64,000 nucleotides of DNA from an uncultured Rothia sp. (GTDB lineage: Bacteria; Actinomycetota; Actinomycetes; Actinomycetales; Micrococcaceae). The translations under genes were made by a program, and so were the position numbers. Positions 25,822 to 34,366 of the stretch are shown here, piece after piece (positions within the stretch are counted from its first letter, which is position 1; each line of letters begins with the position of its first letter). The notes beneath the pieces were generated by a model. It searched no databases and was not told the DNA's origin. It saw only the letters and a program-made list of their open reading frames with translations. The stretch lies in NCBI GenBank assembly GCA_946221065.1, contig CAMIIO010000006.1, forward strand, positions 1 through 64,000, in the 5' to 3' direction.

Positions 25822-26393
25822 TTATTTTAGCGAACAATGATTTCGAACAAACTCTTCTGCTGCCGAACCTGGTGTGGGAGTTACTGGGGCAGGCAGGGGC
25901 CGCTGGTGAGGCGTGGGTGTCGTTGCCTGAGTCTGTCAGAGCAGATTTACAGCAGGTAGGGATTCTTGATGAGCGCGGGGAACTTACGGATGAGGGGCAT
26001 CGTATGGTGGGGCTGGTGAAGAGCCCTGTGAGCGAGTTGTCGGTGTGCCAGTTGCATGCTGAGCAGGAGAATGTGCTGCGAGTTTCTTTGGGGGGAGAGG
26101 AGAGTATTGTGTGCGCGGCTCTGATGGATGATGCTGGGTGCGCTACGGGTGAGTTCCTGTTTTCTCGTACAACTCATGAGAATGCGTTGCAGCATGTTTT
26201 GTCGTGGATCTCTCTTCCGGTGGTGGGCGTGCCGGAGGTGAGGGATGCGAGTTTTTCAGCTGAGGCTTTGAGCGTGGGGGTTTTTGATGAGTTCGTTCGT
26301 GGGTGGCGGGTGAGTTGTAGTGCTTTGCCTGGTGGTCTTCATGTTTTTTCCGTGAGGGTTGGTTGTGGAGGCTCAAGGGTGTTTCTGAGATGA
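25818..26393 (+). CDS. Hypothetical protein, EspG-like chaperone candidate
   Basis: A 191-aa soluble protein. The TTG start at 25818 overlaps the preceding TGA and follows GAGG at 8 nt. The N-terminus has 'LPESVRADLQQVGILDERGE', followed by 'LTDEGHRMVGLVKSP', then a beta-rich C-terminal half. Size, lack of export signal and position between two effector modules resemble EspG-type type VII chaperones, but sequence similarity is weak and I do not recognise the family with confidence. Confidence 0.5.
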   Translation: MIILANNDFEQTLLLPNLVWELLGQAGAAGEAWVSLPESVRADLQQVGILDERGELTDEGHRMVGLVKSPVSELSVCQLHAEQENVLRVSLGGEESIVCAALMDDAGCATGEFLFSRTTHENALQHVLSWISLPVVGVPEVRDASFSAEALSVGVFDEFVRGWRVSCSALPGGLHVFSVRVGCGGSRVFLR

Positions 26394-26494
26394 GTGGTTT
26401 GGGTTCGGTGTGGGAGGTGGAGGCTGAGGATAGCTTGTCCTTGAGTTTGTTGTTGCATTATGTGTGGGGCCGGTGTGTGGGTGAGTTGGGTTAG
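26390..26494 (+). CDS. Possible 34-aa coupled ORF
   Basis: An ATG overlapping the previous TGA (ATGA) opens a 34-codon frame ('MSGLGSVWEVEAEDSLSLSL', followed by 'LLHYVWGRCVGELG'). The tight overlap favours translation. There is no homology to judge by, and chance is a real alternative. Confidence 0.3.
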   Translation: MSGLGSVWEVEAEDSLSLSLLLHYVWGRCVGELG

Positions 26495-26562
26495 CGGTAG
26501 TGCGGGTTGAGCGGACTGTTGATGTAGTAGTGGAAGTAAGTGAGTAAGGAAAATATTTCATT

Positions 26563-26832
26563 ATGGCTGATTTACGTTTTGACTACGGGCTCCTGCAAGA
26601 GCTCATCGACACGTTTGAGACCACTCGCTCCGGGTTTGAAACACTGGCAGGATCTACCTGCCCATCATGCACTAGCGATGATCCTGTGGCAGAGCATCAT
26701 GCCTCTACCGTGAAAGATCAGGAGAAGAAGCTGCTTTCCGATGCGGTGACCTCATTTACCAATGCCAAAGATGGTGCCCAGGATGCTTATGATGCGTTTA
26801 AGGCTGCTGATGGTGCTGGGGAAGGGAAATAA
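26563..26832 (+). CDS. Small WXG100-like partner of second effector
   Basis: An 89-aa helical protein: 'YGLLQELIDTFETTRSGFET' forms helix 1. A turn contains 'CPSCTSDDPVAEHH', and a long second helix ends 'AYDAFKAADGAGEGK'. It has the size and helix-turn-helix shape of ESX-type proteins but no WxG. AAGGAAA precedes the ATG, and the large effector starts 6 bp after its stop. It is not clearly related to the 84-aa protein at 22,378 beyond shape and gene order. Confidence 0.6.
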   Translation: MADLRFDYGLLQELIDTFETTRSGFETLAGSTCPSCTSDDPVAEHHASTVKDQEKKLLSDAVTSFTNAKDGAQDAYDAFKAADGAGEGK

Positions 26833-26837
26833 AGGAT

Positions 26838-28996
26838 ATGAGTACTCGACCTTCTGATTGGTCTCCTCTTACTGGTGGGGATCCGTGTCCTGGTGATCCT
26901 GGTGCGTGGGATGCGGTGAAGGATTTTTGGGCTCAGCGTAGTGCTGATATTGATGGGTATCGGGAGAAGCTGAATCAGCATACTTCTATCGACGGGGAGG
27001 GAAATAGTATCCGCCGTCTGGAGTCTGCGTTCTCTGATGGTGCGTCTATGGCTTCTCTTATTTCGTATGAGTTTGAGAAGGCTTCTGATGCTGCTCGGTC
27101 TTGGCAACGTAAGTTGGAGGATATGCAGTCCCGTGCTGATGAGGCTTTACGTAAGGCTCAGGCGGCGAAGACTGCTCAAGATGATGCTCAGACAAAAATA
27201 GATGGGCTTAAGGCTGAGGCTGCTAAGGATGACTCGCCTGATCCTATTATTGCGGTGAAGCTTCATGGGCTTTTTGGCGGTGGTGGTCTTGAGGGTGAGA
27301 TTGCTGATGCGAAGGCTGATATTGAGGCGGCGCAGAAGACAGTGGATGGTATTCGGGATGAGTATGTCCGGGAGTCTGGTGTTGCTGTGGGTGGGTATGA
27401 GTTGTCTTCGGTGGAGGGTATCTATAAAGATTTTCCTCGGGGAAACCCATTTAGCAAACCATTCGACATAGTTGACTCTTTAGGAGTCGAAGATACCCAA
27501 TATCTACGAATGTTGGAATCCAAGGCATCTGGGAACCCGGATGCGTTGAAGAAATATTTAGATGCTTTGGGTGACTTGAGTACGAATGAGTTAAGTGAGT
27601 ATTTTGCTTCTCATCCTGACAGTGCGAAGTATCCGCTATCTGTTTCGGGGGAGACGGTGGATAATACTTTAGTGGTTAAAGCATGGTGGGGTAGGCTTAA
27701 TAAAGACCAGCGTGCAACTTTGATCGAGGTTGCTCCAGGAATAATCGGGAATCTCAACGGTGTGACGTACGACGCTCGAGATAAAGCTAACCGTTGGTTG
27801 CTTAAGAGAGCCATGGCTGATTCGAATTTGCGTCCGGAGACCCAAACGCTCTTAGATGATTTGCTGAAATCTTCTATCGGTAAAGATGGTAAACCCCCAC
27901 GCTATATTACAAGTCTAGATTTATCGAATCTGAAAACAGAGAACGAAGATAATTACAGTTATAACGATGTACTTGCTTCTATTTCTCTAGAATCTCTGGA
28001 TGACGCTGACAAGGTATCTATTATTGTTCCGGGTATGACTAATAATGTTTCCAGTATGAGTGACTTAACGATTGCGGGATTGAATATGTATAACGAACAG
28101 AGATTCGCTGTACATGATCATGGGGAGGGCAACCAACAGATTGCTGTTAATCTTTGGATTGGTTACGAAACGCCTCCTGGCGTAGGAGATCAGCTTCAGC
28201 ACCGCGATAAATTAGTCACCGATGTTAACTGGCACGTCAAGGAGGTCAGAGGCTTGCAGACTATATTGATGGTCTGAACACCACTAAATCTAAAGTTGAG
28301 TATACTCCGCAGACATGTGTTGACCCCGGACAAGTGAATGATCCCTTTGTGTCAGTGATTGCGCACTCTTATGGCACTACTACTACAGGTGAAGCTATGC
28401 GAATGGCTGAAACTACCGTGGATAATGTAGTGCTCTATGGTTCTGCAGGTATTGGTGGGGAGTCTGCCGTTGATTCTAATTGGGGAGAAGGATGGAAAGT
28501 CGATCGAAACCAAGAAGGTAAGCAACAAATTTTCTATACCGATTCTTTAGAAGATTGGACTGCTCCGGGTGGGTATGTGCCTGGGTGGCTTCCGCTGATT
28601 GGGCTGATGCTCTCGTCCGAACCACGTGTAACTCCAGAACTGTTAAGCGATGCGCAGCGTTTTCAGTCTGCTGAAGGTATCAGTGCTGACGGTCATTATT
28701 ATGAGGATGTTGATACTCACTCGTTTGAGAGTAAGCCCGAAGAACAAGGTTTTGTTCATGTTGATACTACGAGTTTGACGTATGGTGCGCGGGCAGCGAT
28801 GGGTTACTCGGGAGATCTTCAAAAGAAGTTTTATGAGCCCTGGTATTTTGAGCAGGATTTCCAGGGAGAGCCCGTGTTGAAGCGTATTACTACTGATGAT
28901 TTGGTGGATGGGAAAATGCCTGCGGAGTTGATGGAGAAGGTTCGATCATCGCAGAACATTCCGGAGTCAGATCTAATCAATGTTGAAAGTAAATGA
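26838..28996 (+). pseudogene. Type VII effector with DUF1023 hydrolase domain, frameshifted
   Basis: Two frames join into one 719-aa product. Part 1 (26,838-28,277) has the helical N-terminus ('DWSPLTGGDPCPGDPGAWDA', 'SDAARSWQRKLEDMQSRADE') and the start of an alpha/beta hydrolase ('KVSIIVPGMTNN', 'NLWIGYETPPG'). Part 2, in the +2 frame from about 28,232, continues 'ARQGGQRLADYIDGL' and then 'VSVIAHSYGTTTTGEAMRM', the nucleophile elbow GxSxG-type (HSYG) of DUF1023 proteins. A single missing G near 28,231 (TGG-CAC) explains the break; total length modulo 3 agrees. Either a sequencing slip or a genuine inactivation. AAAGGAT precedes the start. Confidence 0.7.
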
Positions 28997-29619
28997 GATG
29001 GAGAAATTCAGTGAAAAAGAATTTAGCCTTTTTGAATCTATTAATGGTGGGGTTGGTTAGTGTGAGCTTATTGTCTGGTTGTGGGGGTAGTGAGAGGGAT
29101 AAATCGTCTGGTTCTACCAGTAGTTCTGCTTCTTCCAGTAGTAGTCCGGTGACGGGCACTGCTATGGAGCAGGAGTTTCGGGATATTACCAAAGGCACTA
29201 TTGAGGCTGCCGGTACAGATTCGGCATCTTTCAAGACCGCAGATGGGAATGATTTTTCCTGGGATAAATTTGATGCCAAAACCCCTGGGTACTGTGGAAA
29301 GACCGAAGAAGGGAAAGATAAAGGGATTTATCGTCTCACTCTGGAAAATAACCTGGAATATTCTGAGGCTCAGTATGAGGCTAAGGTGGATGCTGTGTGG
29401 GATTATTGGGAGTCGCGAGGATTGTCTCCTCAGAATATTCGTCCTTCTGAGAATAGTCGCAGTATCGCCATGAAGACCAAGAGCGGCGGGGAGATGACGT
29501 ATTCGGCGGGTAAATATGGTGAATTTATTACGTCTGATTCGGCGTGTTCAGAGAAGCTCGTTCCTGTATTGGATAAAAATTATGCTCCTCCGCGTTCTTC
29601 AGATTCACCAGATTTTTAG
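28993..29619 (+). CDS. Lipoprotein A, candidate effector immunity protein
   Basis: A 208-aa lipoprotein with signal 'LLMVGLVSVSLLSGCGGSER' (lipobox LSGC, Cys about 31) and a Ser-rich linker. The mature domain contains 'EFRDITKGTIEAAGTDSASF', 'GYCGKTEEGKDKGIYRL' and 'VDAVWDYWESRGLSPQNI'. It resembles the lipoproteins at 30,147 and 30,769. The ATG overlaps the effector stop (ATGA); a GTG at 29,011 behind GGAGA is an alternative start. A surface lipoprotein coupled to a secreted effector is a typical arrangement for cognate immunity; inferred. Confidence 0.7.
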   Translation: MRWRNSVKKNLAFLNLLMVGLVSVSLLSGCGGSERDKSSGSTSSSASSSSSPVTGTAMEQEFRDITKGTIEAAGTDSASFKTADGNDFSWDKFDAKTPGYCGKTEEGKDKGIYRLTLENNLEYSEAQYEAKVDAVWDYWESRGLSPQNIRPSENSRSIAMKTKSGGEMTYSAGKYGEFITSDSACSEKLVPVLDKNYAPPRSSDSPDF

Positions 29620-29940
29620 GCTGAGCTCAAACTCAGCAAGCATCGGGTCTGTTGGGGCAAGGAAGCGGCAGGACTCCGTATATGTCACAGGCTGAATCGA
29701 GGTACACGTAACAGGCGCAGAACCCCGCCCATGGATTTGAAGGTGTAACTTGTCTATGCACACCGCGAAATGGTGTCTTGGAGTCCTCCTAGCAGGGGTT
29801 GCATCCCTGTTCTTAAAGTATTGTGTCAAGATTGTAAGAGTCTCCACAGTACAGAAAAGCCCCGGTTGCTCAATGAAGAGAACCGGGGCTTCTTCTGCAC
29901 AGAACTACTCTTGTCTCGTAGATGAGACGAGAGGGAGCGA
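29620..29940. other. Non-coding stretch with terminator, between effector pieces
   Basis: No ORF is convincing. An ATG at 29,756 behind GAAGG opens a frame with one hydrophobic segment ('CLGVLLAGVASLFLKYC'), but the frame runs through the terminator hairpin at 29,857. The sequence changes character on both sides of this segment, which suggests rearrangement debris joining lipoprotein A to an orphan effector tail. Confidence 0.4.
29857..29896 (+). terminator. Hairpin terminator after lipoprotein A
   Basis: AAGCCCCGGTT pairs with AACCGGGGCTT around a 13-nt loop, with a short T-rich tail (CTTCTT). Confidence 0.7.
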
Positions 29941-30144
29941 TCTGGCAAATACGAGGATGTGGACGGTCATGCCCTCTTCATCACCGAAGGCGGAAAAGAA
30001 CAAGGATTCTTATCGAACACCACGGTGCGCCGTGATTTAGCTTATATTGTGGGTGGTGAGGAGAATCGTATTACTCACGAGTCTCCGGTAGCTCAGCTGT
30101 ATAGCCCGTATGGCAATTTTTATTATCCGGCAGGAGTGAAGTAG
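29941..30144 (+). pseudogene. Orphan C-terminal fragment of a DUF1023-type effector
   Basis: The frame ending at 30,144 reads 'GKYEDVDGHALFITEGGKEQ', followed by 'GFLSNTTVRRDLAYIVGGEE'. It aligns with the C-terminal part of the intact effector, where 'YYEDVDTHSF' and 'EEQGF' occur in the same order (about 28,695-28,760). No N-terminal part is present. The fragment ends 2 bp before the ATG of the next lipoprotein, exactly as an effector-immunity pair would. It looks like a remnant left after recombination between effector tails. Confidence 0.6.
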
Positions 30145-30146
30145 GG

Positions 30147-30719
30147 ATGCATCAGAAGAATATTTTAAAGAGTTTTATAGTGCTAGCGTGTGTCTTATTG
30201 TGTGTTTCAGGTTGTGGGAAAGGAAGTATGGGTATGTCTGAGCCCTCAGCGAATGAGGTTTTTAAGAATTATTATGCTGCGTTGACAGGAACGATGTCTG
30301 CTAGTGTGCATCGGGATGATTTTCACTGGAAGAATGGCAGCGAGCCTTTCCCGTATCTTCAGGAAGCCAAATGGACTGATATGAAGAATAATTTACGTTC
30401 TTGCAATAATGAAGATATTTCTCGGATGGATGGCATGTATGACACCTACAAGCTGAATCTGGGTTATAAGAATCCTCGGGAAGCAACCGATAAGGTTGCA
30501 GCGTATTGGGAATCTCAGGGCTGGGAAGTAAAAGATATCTCAAATCCTAAAGATCCCGAGAAGAAACAGATTCTCACGGTGACCGATACAGATATCAATT
30601 TGCTGTACACCGCGAGTGTGCGCGGGGAAGATATTGAAGCTACTTCTAAGTGTATTTCTGAGTTTTATCATGAAGATTCTCCTGTTGAGGAGCCGGTGGT
30701 TTATTCAGCACAAAAGTAG
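30147..30719 (+). CDS. Lipoprotein B, candidate immunity protein
   Basis: A 190-aa lipoprotein: signal 'SFIVLACVLLCVSGCGKGSM' (lipobox VSGC). The mature part has 'SANEVFKNYYAALTGTMSAS', 'FHWKNGSEPFPYLQEAKW' and 'VAAYWESQGWEVKDISNP'. The Y/W-x-YWES-x-G motif is shared with lipoprotein A and, as AWESRGL, with lipoprotein C. CAGGAG precedes the ATG. It follows the orphan effector tail by 2 bp, so it was probably the immunity gene of that lost effector. Confidence 0.7.
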   Translation: MHQKNILKSFIVLACVLLCVSGCGKGSMGMSEPSANEVFKNYYAALTGTMSASVHRDDFHWKNGSEPFPYLQEAKWTDMKNNLRSCNNEDISRMDGMYDTYKLNLGYKNPREATDKVAAYWESQGWEVKDISNPKDPEKKQILTVTDTDINLLYTASVRGEDIEATSKCISEFYHEDSPVEEPVVYSAQK

Positions 30720-30768
30720 TTTCGGTGCTTTGTTCCCTCTTTTTCTTATGAGTTTCAAGGGAGTCATA

Positions 30769-31323
30769 ATGTCTGATTTCTTCTTTCGTAGTTCAGTTTC
30801 TTTGATTCTGTTGGCGTGTCTTGGGCTTTGTGGATGTGGTTCTGCGGGTCAGAAGAATGAGGCTGTTGAGCCTGATGCTAACGAAATTTTCAAAGAGATG
30901 TACTCTGCGGTGACTGTTGCTGCTAGTGCTAACGGTAATGAGGCGAAGTTCCGATGGATGAACAATACGAAGCCGTTCCCGTATCAAGAAGCATCGTGGG
31001 CGGATACTATTCCCTGGAGTTGCGATGATGGGAAGGGAAATCTTGAGCTGAAAGCTACAACCTATGATCAGAATCTTGGTACTGAAGACTTTCCTTCTCA
31101 GGTGGAGAAAGTTAGAGCTGCTTGGGAGTCCCGTGGTCTGAAGGTCCGCAATGTGGGTGAGAGCAAGGGCATGTTTCAGATTGCCACCGACCTAAATTAC
31201 GGCACTGTAGTTGTATATACTGCTGGTGTGGGTGGAGAAGCAGTAGAAGCTAAAACTGAATGCTTTGCTGGTTTTAAGGGTGATGAGTCTTCGGCTCAGG
31301 TTTTCCCGGGGGAGAAGGCATAA
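30769..31323 (+). CDS. Lipoprotein C, candidate immunity protein
   Basis: A 184-aa lipoprotein: signal 'SVSLILLACLGLCGCGSAGQ' (lipobox LCGC). 'DANEIFKEMYSAVTVAASAN', 'FRWMNNTKPFPYQEASW' and 'VRAAWESRGLKVRNVGES' closely parallel lipoprotein B, so B and C are tandem paralogues. The start at 30,769 is set by AAGGGAG; the frame is open upstream to 30,616 but has no such site there. No effector precedes it, so it may be an orphan immunity gene. Confidence 0.72.
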   Translation: MSDFFFRSSVSLILLACLGLCGCGSAGQKNEAVEPDANEIFKEMYSAVTVAASANGNEAKFRWMNNTKPFPYQEASWADTIPWSCDDGKGNLELKATTYDQNLGTEDFPSQVEKVRAAWESRGLKVRNVGESKGMFQIATDLNYGTVVVYTAGVGGEAVEAKTECFAGFKGDESSAQVFPGEKA

Positions 31324-31325
31324 CA

Positions 31326-31673
31326 ATGGTGAGTGAGTATTCTAGTCAGGAGCCTTCGACTGTGAACGATGAGAAAGGCTCTGCTGCGATCATTCTGTGG
31401 TCTTTGGTGTTGTTTCTTGCTTCGAGTGTAGCGCTAGGGCTGTTGGTGTGGCTGGGGACGGACCAGGATCTTCTGCCCTTGTGTGGGTTGCTGGTTTTTA
31501 GTGCTCTGTTGGGGTTGGATTTGGCTTTGTTGTACCCGGTGTATGCTGCTTCTGGCAGTAAGGTTGCTGCGGTTGTTTTGACCGTGTTGTATAGTGTGGT
31601 GGCGTTGGTGGTGGGTTGGTTTGTGTATGCGATGTCTGCGTGGGCTTTGTATAGCAACGGGTGTTGCCAGTAA
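31326..31673 (+). CDS. Small 3-TM membrane protein
   Basis: A 115-aa protein with three hydrophobic segments ('IILWSLVLFLASSVALGLLV', 'LLVFSALLGLDLALLYPVY', 'VVLTVLYSVVALVVGWFVYA'). It begins 2 bp after lipoprotein C and is the last gene of the island before the insertion element. No family is recognised. It could belong to the immunity set or be unrelated. Confidence 0.6.
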   Translation: MVSEYSSQEPSTVNDEKGSAAIILWSLVLFLASSVALGLLVWLGTDQDLLPLCGLLVFSALLGLDLALLYPVYAASGSKVAAVVLTVLYSVVALVVGWFVYAMSAWALYSNGCCQ

Positions 31674-31810
31674 ATAGGCGGATATTTACTCGATAAAATC
31701 GTGTACATCCCTTAACTTTTACTCAAATCATTGATGAGGTTCGCTCAACACGCACTAACCGGGAAGAAACCTAATGCTTTCTCAATCCTTCAAAGAACAC
31801 CCTCTTTGGT

Positions 31811-32776
31811 CATTGAGGCTTATTCAAAAGCCCCTCCCGCCGCCAAAAACACCAACCCCCGCACCACCGCAAACACCCGTCCATACACCCCCAGCGGCCG
31901 CCGGAAACCCGTATGCACAACACGCCAGGTCTTCACCTGAGCAATGACCCGTTCTACCACCGCTCGGCGTGAATTAATGAACCTGTTCACCCCCTTCACA
32001 CCCCTAGATGCCTTGCCGGCTTTGTTGCCCCTTACTGGGGTGGCCAGTCCCAGCCCAATGTAACCCCTTGTCAGCCAAGGTGGATGAATCCAGCCACTGA
32101 TCCAAACCATGGCACTTGAAAGCATAGGCATCATGCCTAGCTCCCGGATGGAAGATGATTTCCCGAGCGTGCGAGGAAAAGAGAAATCATCTGGAATTAG
32201 CCGAGCTTGCGAGGCACCGGGTCAGTGATGACCAGCAGCTTCTCATCAAGGGTGCACATGACCTGGTGATTGAAACCAGCTTTCTTGTGTTTGCCGGAGA
32301 AGTTTGTTGTACCTAGTGAGCGCCAGTTCCAGACAGGGATGAGGGTTCCGTCAACCACCAGCGACCCCGATACCTTCAGAGCTTTTTCAAGTGGTGTAAC
32401 TGCTGGTTTAAGTATCGTCTTAAGTGTTCTTTCAATGAGATTGATAGTCCTTGAGACTGTGGGCTGGGAGGTGCTGAAGATTTCTGCGAGGAGTTCTTCA
32501 GTGAGGTTGTGTCGATGGTAGAGCAGGGTCGTTTCGAGGGCTTGAGTCAGGGACACAGCTGGTGGCCTGCCCCCTGGTTTGCCTCAGGCGAGGTGGTGGG
32601 TGAGGGCTTTCAGTAGCGTGGGTGTTTTGTTTGGCTGTTAGCGGCGGTTGTGCGCTGGTGTGGCAGCGGTCTTTTCTGGTTGGCTGAGGTTATTTCTGGC
32701 GATTTAGCTCTCATTGTGCCATTGGTGGGGCCGTTGTCTAGTTGGTGGGTGTGGGACTTTTGAATAAGCCTCAATG
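31811..32776 (-). mobile_element. Degenerate IS5-family insertion element
   Basis: A 966-bp element bounded by perfect 20-bp inverted repeats: CATTGAGGCTTATTCAAAAG (31,811-31,830) and its complement (32,757-32,776). It encodes a broken transposase on the minus strand. I could not define a clear target duplication. A related sequence (TGAGGCTTATTTATAAGG) near 33,155 may be a relic of another end. Size and gene type fit the IS5 group with DDE_Tnp_4. Confidence 0.85.
31820..32556 (-). pseudogene. Inactivated IS5-family transposase
   Basis: The N-terminal frame (32,556 down to 32,197) has a helix-turn-helix ('LTEELLAEIFSTSQPTVSRT') and the first catalytic Asp region 'SLVVDGTLIPVWNWRS'. The C-terminal frame (32,134 down to 31,820) has 'RGYIGLGLATPVRGNKAG' and 'INSRRAVVERVIAQVKTWRV', containing the last acidic residue. 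The two are separated by a small insertion (about 32,150-32,215) with inverted GATGATTTC/GAAATCATC and direct CCGAGCNTGCGAGG repeats that bring a stop and a frame change. A TGA at about 32,584 also interrupts the upstream frame (HHLA*GKPGGRPP). The element cannot move on its own. Confidence 0.8.
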
Positions 32777-32826
32777 CCGTGAAACGAGGGAGTTGTCAAC
32801 GTGAAATTTTCGAGGGCGATAAAGCT

Positions 32827-33036
32827 ATGAGTTTTGTCGATGAGGATAGAACGACTATAAAGGTCAAATGTCAGCCTACAGCTTCGGGTGGTACTCTCTC
32901 TGACGCAATAACAAGTATTAGATATGGTCTGGTTATTTCTGTTGAGACTGCCCTTGAATCCCAATTGGATATTTATGAGGACGTTCGAAATAATTTGATG
33001 CTTCTCACCCAGTCTCAGGTACGTGCTCGGTCATAG
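32827..33036 (+). CDS. Hypothetical small ORF beside the IS
   Basis: A 69-codon frame ('MSFVDEDRTTIKVKCQPTAS', 'SVETALESQLDIYEDVRNNL') with normal amino-acid composition but no good ribosome site and no recognised family. It starts 50 bp after the IS end and may be the tail of a gene interrupted by the IS. Confidence 0.25.
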   Translation: MSFVDEDRTTIKVKCQPTASGGTLSDAITSIRYGLVISVETALESQLDIYEDVRNNLMLLTQSQVRARS

Positions 33037-33619
33037 CCCGTAGCTGATTATCAGGTGAAAACAAGGCTCTAATCTCAAGTAGTGGTAGACGCGGCTAGGG
33101 GCCATACCGTGTCACTTTGTAAGTAATTGTATCGTCTCAAAAAATTGAGTGAATGAGGCTTATTTATAAGGCTTCGGAAGCCGCGAAATATACTAATGCA
33201 CTCCTGAAAACATCCGTAGATAAGAACCCAACGGTTGCCGAAACCCTGTAAGAAGAATCTGCAGATTTTTACGTGAGCAGTTTTCCCACAGCCATCGAGC
33301 GCAATCGACTAATCCAACGATTATTCTTCTTCCCCGCAACCTTCATCCTCACCCCTCCCGCGTTTTGGGTTGCGGGGAACATAAGAAGGATAACTTTTAG
33401 AGCTTATTTCAGGCTGGAATCGTGGCGGCGAAAATCTAGCTTGTCTCAGAGAAGTGTTGTTTAGGACTGAGGCGAACTTGAAGAGTCAACCGTTGGTAAG
33501 CCTGATCGTATGCTTGTTATTACACGGATCTTCCCGCATGGTTTGATGCTATGTGTAATAACTACTGCTCAGTTCTTTGCTTTCGAGGAGTCCCTTGTCT
33601 AGTTGAAGGGCAGGGGCTA

Positions 33620-33684
33620 CTAGGTTCACCCTTTACGTATAAGCCTCTTTATCTAATCTATGATTTATGCTCAGGTGAACCTAG
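33620..33684. repeat. 11-bp inverted repeat with 43-nt loop
   Basis: CTAGGTTCACC (33,620-33,630) and GGTGAACCTAG (33,674-33,684) are perfect complements. No adjacent gene explains it. It could be a relic IS end pair or a structured RNA. Confidence 0.4.
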
Positions 33685-33897
33685 CATCGGAGGGTTGATT
33701 TTGTTGATATTTCTCCATGGGCTAATTTCATCTCTGATCTAATTTTGTGATGCCCCCTGAAATTCAGGTTAGGTGCTGGATTGGGAAAATTCGGTTTTTG
33801 GTTCGGGGAAAGCTTTTTCGAAGTCTGCCAATGGGGAAGTTGGATCCTTGCTACGCTGGGCTAGTTTTAACTGTACAAACACCCCCCCAAATAATAG

Positions 33898-33937
33898 AGC
33901 CGATCCAGTAGGAGTAATCCTCTGGGTCGGCTTTTTT
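33898..33937 (+). terminator. Terminator hairpin in gene-poor region
   Basis: AGCCGATCCAG pairs with CTGGGTCGGCT (one G-T type pair) around an AGGAGTAATCCT-like loop and is followed by T6. A transcript on the plus strand must end here, although no gene is visible upstream. Confidence 0.7.
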
Positions 33938-34366
33938 GTGTTCTTCGGTTGTTTGGAGTGCTTATGTGTGTGGGTGTGTATCCGGGTTGGGTATAGAAAA
34001 CCCGCCTTCTGAGACGTAATCACTCGCAAAAAAATCTCAGAAGACGGGCATGGGGGAAGTAAGTTTCAATATCCAGATCGCACGGATTTACTTCACCGGA
34101 ATATGCACTAGGGAATGCACCGAGGGAGCCGGTAATCCGCGCTCACCTCGTAGTCACTAAGATATTACACATTCCGCCAAAAGTATGAATTGGCCATAAA
34201 ACCGCTAGTCACGTGGCATGTCTAAAAAATACGTGCTGATATATGGATGTAATGTTTTCAACATAAACAACATTTATTTGAAAAGTGTTGCTTAAAATTA
34301 TCCCACCAGCTTCCGAAAAGAAACTGATGGGATGTAAATCATATAAATTCTTGAAAGATTAGCGTT

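Larger units (their letters stand above)
33037..34366. other. Gene-poor region downstream of the island
   Basis: About 1.3 kb without a supported gene. It holds an 11-bp perfect inverted repeat (CTAGGTTCACC at 33,620 and its complement at 33,674, 43-nt loop), a terminator at 33,898 and scattered short frames with poor composition. It is probably decayed accessory DNA. Confidence 0.5.

Noticed and set aside
29605..29847. 80-codon minus-strand ORF after lipoprotein A
   Set aside because: No ribosome site or recognisable domain, and it overlaps the end of a supported gene.
22378..31673. Complete ESX/type VII secretion system
   Set aside because: No EccA-E, MycP or FtsK/SpoIIIE-type ATPase is present; only effectors, partners and accessory genes can be supported.
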